A stretch of DNA of 15,753 nucleotides, taken from an uncultured Blautia sp. (GTDB lineage: Bacteria; Bacillota; Clostridia; Lachnospirales; Lachnospiraceae). Below are positions 13,263 to 15,753 of the stretch, piece by piece; within the stretch, counting starts at the first letter, position 1; each line of letters opens with the position of its first letter. The stretch covers positions 1 through 15,753 of the forward strand of contig CAMBYR010000018.1 of assembly GCA_945872375.1 (NCBI GenBank). Direction: 5' to 3'. Below the pieces are notes generated by a model. It saw nothing but the letters and a program-made list of their open reading frames with translations, had not been told where the DNA came from and searched no databases. The translations under genes and the position numbers were made by a program.

Positions 13263-14559
13263 ATTCCTCGTCCTCGTCTTCTCTCAAAATATAAAGTCCC
13301 TGGATAATTGCCAGCATTACAATGGTACTCATGACAGAACTTCCGCCATAGCTCACCAGCGGAAGGGTGACTCCCGTCAAAGGAATAAATTTTGTGGCTC
13401 CGCCAATAGTCAGGAATACCTGAAATGCATATTCTGTGCCAAGTCCCAGTGCGATCAGCTTGTAAAAACGGTTCTTGATCTTTAATGCGATACTGACGAT
13501 CAGAAGGAAAAAGCTCATACACACAAGGATCAGACAGATGGCAAAAATTCCGCCCAGCTCCTCACAGATCGCACTGAAGATAAAGTCGTTCTTGACAATG
13601 GGAATAACCTGGGGCGATCCCTGGCACAGTCCCATTCCAAACCAGCCGCCTGTGCCTATGGCAAACAGAGACTGGGCAATCTGATATCCCTCATTCTGGT
13701 AAACGGCCATGGGATCTTTCCATGCGCTGACACGCTGGCGGACATGTCCAAACAGGAAATACGCCGCCACCGAAGCACAGGCGCCGCCGGCAAGTCCCAG
13801 TGCCAGATAGGATTTTTTTCTGGTGGATACAAAAATCATCACAAGGTAAGTGACGAAAAAGATCACCGCCGTACCAAGATCTCTGGAAAGCACCAGAGTC
13901 CCCACATGAAGGGCGGCCACCACGGTACCCTTGACAACGGTTGAAAAATCCGCTTCTTTTGAAAAAAGGGATGCCATAAAAAATACAAAAGTAATCTTGA
14001 TCACCTCGGAAGGCTGGATTCCCAGAAGAGTAAGCTTTGCTCCATAGCTTGTGCTTGCCAGCACCAGAACCGCCCCCAGCAGGACCACACCCACCCCGGC
14101 ATACAGCCAGGTGAGTTTTCTGAGAAATTTCAGCCTGCGAATGATCAAAGGAATGATCAGAGCCACCCCGCTGGCTGCCGCGGCAATCAGGAGCTGTTTA
14201 TTTGCCGTGGCGATATCCAGGCGGCAAAGCATAATAAATCCAACACTCAGCAGCATGCACATGTTATTCAGCAAAAGGAATGAGGATTTGTGATAAAAGA
14301 TCCTGTACAGGATCTGCAGCAATGCAAAAAATCCCATCATTTCCACATAAAACAGAACAACCTTAAATTCCCATGTCTTCAGATAGATGACCAGAAATGC
14401 GGTGAAATCTATGGTAAAGATCAGGGTTAGCTGCTGAAAAAGCAGTTCTTTCTTTTCTTCTTCATCCTGACGCCCCACCGTATAAAAACAGTGAAAGGTA
14501 TAAATGATCATCAGGGTCAGAATCAGATACTTTGATAATTCCACAATTACATTAATCAT
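13207..14559 (-). CDS. FtsW/RodA/SpoVE-family SEDS peptidoglycan glycosyltransferase
   Basis: SEDS proteins polymerise lipid II into glycan strands. The 450-residue product has about ten hydrophobic membrane segments. It carries GIQPSEVIK (180-188), VLSRDLGTAVIF with the invariant catalytic Asp at 227, GWFGMGLCQGSPQVIPIVKNDFIFSAICEELG (305-336), and FIPLTGVTLPLVSYGGSS (391-408). The C-terminal tail (about 427-450) is charged and cytoplasmic, rich in Glu, Arg and Lys. The ATG is 5 bases after the stop of the U32 gene; the Shine-Dalgarno is weak (AGGG close to the ATG), so coupling is likely. Pairing with the adjacent class B PBP suggests a divisome or elongation or spore-cortex complex; which of FtsW, RodA or SpoVE cannot be decided here. 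Confidence 0.94.
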   Translation of the reverse strand: MINVIVELSKYLILTLMIIYTFHCFYTVGRQDEEEKKELLFQQLTLIFTIDFTAFLVIYLKTWEFKVVLFYVEMMGFFALLQILYRIFYHKSSFLLLNNMCMLLSVGFIMLCRLDIATANKQLLIAAAASGVALIIPLIIRRLKFLRKLTWLYAGVGVVLLGAVLVLASTSYGAKLTLLGIQPSEVIKITFVFFMASLFSKEADFSTVVKGTVVAALHVGTLVLSRDLGTAVIFFVTYLVMIFVSTRKKSYLALGLAGGACASVAAYFLFGHVRQRVSAWKDPMAVYQNEGYQIAQSLFAIGTGGWFGMGLCQGSPQVIPIVKNDFIFSAICEELGGIFAICLILVCMSFFLLIVSIALKIKNRFYKLIALGLGTEYAFQVFLTIGGATKFIPLTGVTLPLVSYGGSSVMSTIVMLAIIQGLYILREDEDEEFERRRKEAIKRAREGQRA

Positions 14560-14564
14560 AGACC

Positions 14565-15753
14565 CTATTCGGCTCCTCTTTTAAAATGTCCTTTTGTAAA
14601 CTCGCCGGCAGCCGGGCGGCCGTCCCGGTAATATACATCCAGAAAATTTTCCAGAATGCCCGCTGCCTCTTCCGGCTCTTCCATGGTAAAGGCAAGCCTC
14701 AGCGACTGCACGCCCAGCCTCTCCACCTGTTCTTTTTCTTTCAGAAGGCCCAGCGGAATACTGTTGTAGATGATATTATAACATAGTTCCTGCTTTTCTG
14801 TAGCCTCTGTTTTCCATGGATGGCAGAAGCATACGGCAGGAAATACTTTTTCATAACGGTCTTTCAGGTATGACATCCCCTCCTGCCTGTCGCAGCGATA
14901 CCGGTTTTTCCGAATACACTGGGCAGAGATCATCAGCGGGAGATATCCGTAAACCACCAGTTCGCTGCCGGTATTATCCCGGTGGCGGATTTCCTTTTCA
15001 TTCAGCTCCAGAGGAACCGTATTTCTGAAGATTCCCTCTTCCCTCCAGAATCTTACCGCTTCATCATTCCAGGTATACAGGGAATGGTCTGCCACACAAA
15101 GCTTTGACCAGCCCTGCTCCTTCAGAATCGCATAGCCCTCCGGATTTCGTACCAGAAAGCCTTTCATCCCTTCTTTCAGCCATTGTCCGGCACAGGAAAG
15201 ATAATCATCCGGAGCCTTTCCCCGGACCATATGCGGAAGCGCCAGATATAGCTCCTTCCGGTTCTGAACTCCCCGCTCCATACAGGCCTTCATGGCATCA
15301 AAAGAAAGGTACATGCCCTGTATTTCCGTATTTTCGGCCAGCTTCAGCGCCTGTTCCTTTTTTTCGCAGGAAACATAGATGGGAAGCCGTCCGCTCCTGC
15401 TGCCTGTATTCCGACAGCTTTCTGAATCCTCCAGACAAAAAGCAGGGTCTCTCTCATAGGGTTCTGTCAGTTTTTGTTCAAGCTGCTCCAGTGCCTCCCG
15501 GCGAAGCTCATTCAAAGTCTTCATTGGCAAAAATACCGAATCTCCCATATGGATTTCCAGCTTTTTCCACTGAAACTCCGTGTTTCCAAGCTTTTCCATC
15601 TGCTGGCGGACGCGGGCCTCTTCCACGGGCTGCTTCATGGCATACTGTACCTCTCCCAAAGAGACCGATACACGCCTTCCCCTGCAGGAGACCTCCAGCA
15701 CAGCCGGATTTTCCGGATAAAGCATCAGCTCTCCCCTGATGTTTTCCTTACAC
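14565..15753 (-). CDS. U32-family (collagenase-like/DUF3656) protein, N-terminal part outside window
   Basis: The reading frame runs off the right edge, leaving about 395 C-terminal residues, roughly half of a full-length U32 protein. U32 proteins were first described as collagenase-like peptidases; several (RlhA, TrhP, UbiU/V) are instead iron-sulfur hydroxylation enzymes. Seen here, counting from the internal ATG at 15725, are VFLPMKTLNELRREALEQLE (64-83), typical of the DUF3656 region, and YGYLPLMISAQCIRKNRYRCDR (259-280). Further cysteines are at 299/301 and 315 (ELCYNIIYNSIPLGLL). The cysteines at 270, 278, about 300 and 315 are a plausible cluster-binding set. It precedes the SEDS gene by 5 bases and is probably co-transcribed with it. 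Substrate unknown. Confidence 0.88.
   Translation of the reverse strand, partial: CKENIRGELMLYPENPAVLEVSCRGRRVSVSLGEVQYAMKQPVEEARVRQQMEKLGNTEFQWKKLEIHMGDSVFLPMKTLNELRREALEQLEQKLTEPYERDPAFCLEDSESCRNTGSRSGRLPIYVSCEKKEQALKLAENTEIQGMYLSFDAMKACMERGVQNRKELYLALPHMVRGKAPDDYLSCAGQWLKEGMKGFLVRNPEGYAILKEQGWSKLCVADHSLYTWNDEAVRFWREEGIFRNTVPLELNEKEIRHRDNTGSELVVYGYLPLMISAQCIRKNRYRCDRQEGMSYLKDRYEKVFPAVCFCHPWKTEATEKQELCYNIIYNSIPLGLLKEKEQVERLGVQSLRLAFTMEEPEEAAGILENFLDVYYRDGRPAAGEFTKGHFKRGAE

Overview
The window looks like chromosomal housekeeping DNA from a spore-forming member of the Clostridia, most likely a Lachnospiraceae-type gut bacterium. The basis is an alpha/beta-type SASP gene, a GerW-family gene, a DUF6465-like protein, a zinc-type L28 and clean AGGAGG ribosome binding sites. 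Genus cannot be fixed by reading alone. There are no tRNA or rRNA genes, insertion sequences, phage genes or CRISPR arrays. All genes are on the minus strand except the SASP gene and rpmB.

Layout from left to right. (1) 96-326 (+) is a small acid-soluble spore protein gene with a sigma-G-like -10 box; it ends at a hairpin shared with the convergent neighbour. (2) 3775 down to 443 (-) is a three-gene operon with its own extended -10 promoter. It encodes an SPFH/YdjI-type protein with four C-terminal zinc ribbons, a double-zinc-ribbon membrane protein (YdjG-type) and a TPM-domain membrane protein (YdjH-type). This resembles the membrane-stress partners of PspA in Bacillus, but no pspA is next to it. 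(3) 4366-3977 (-) is a single-gene unit encoding a DUF6465-like protein with a histone-H1-like Lys/Ala tail, with its own promoter and a strong terminator. (4) 8677 down to 4571 (-) is an Asp23/YloU - FakA/YloV - RecG operon, divergent from rpmB (8837-9025, +). This matches the rpmB-yloU-yloV-(sda)-recG neighbourhood of Bacillus, without the serine dehydratase genes. (5) 9213-9076 (-) is a probable 45-residue membrane protein with its own promoter. (6) 11062 down to 9352 (-) is an unknown 103-residue protein, a DUF2953/YtfI-type protein and GerW/YtfJ. (7) 11645-11190 (-) is a Nudix hydrolase with a near-consensus promoter overlapped by a palindrome. (8) The right edge (15753 down to 11781, -) is a cell-envelope operon: the C-terminal half of a U32-family protein, an FtsW/RodA-type SEDS glycosyltransferase and a class B penicillin-binding protein. 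SEDS and class B PBP proteins form a peptidoglycan synthase pair.

Several starts were moved from the longest open frame. The SASP (96), SPFH protein (3775), FakA (GTG 8301 or 8298), rpmB (8837), the 45-residue protein (GTG 9213) and the 103-residue protein (11062) all start inside longer frames, chosen by Shine-Dalgarno position, promoters or terminators. No gene-free stretch exceeds about 210 bases. The least ordinary parts are the PspA-less YdjIGH-type module with its tandem zinc ribbons, the tiny membrane protein, the DUF6465-like protein and the palindrome over the Nudix promoter. I found no convincing entirely new system.
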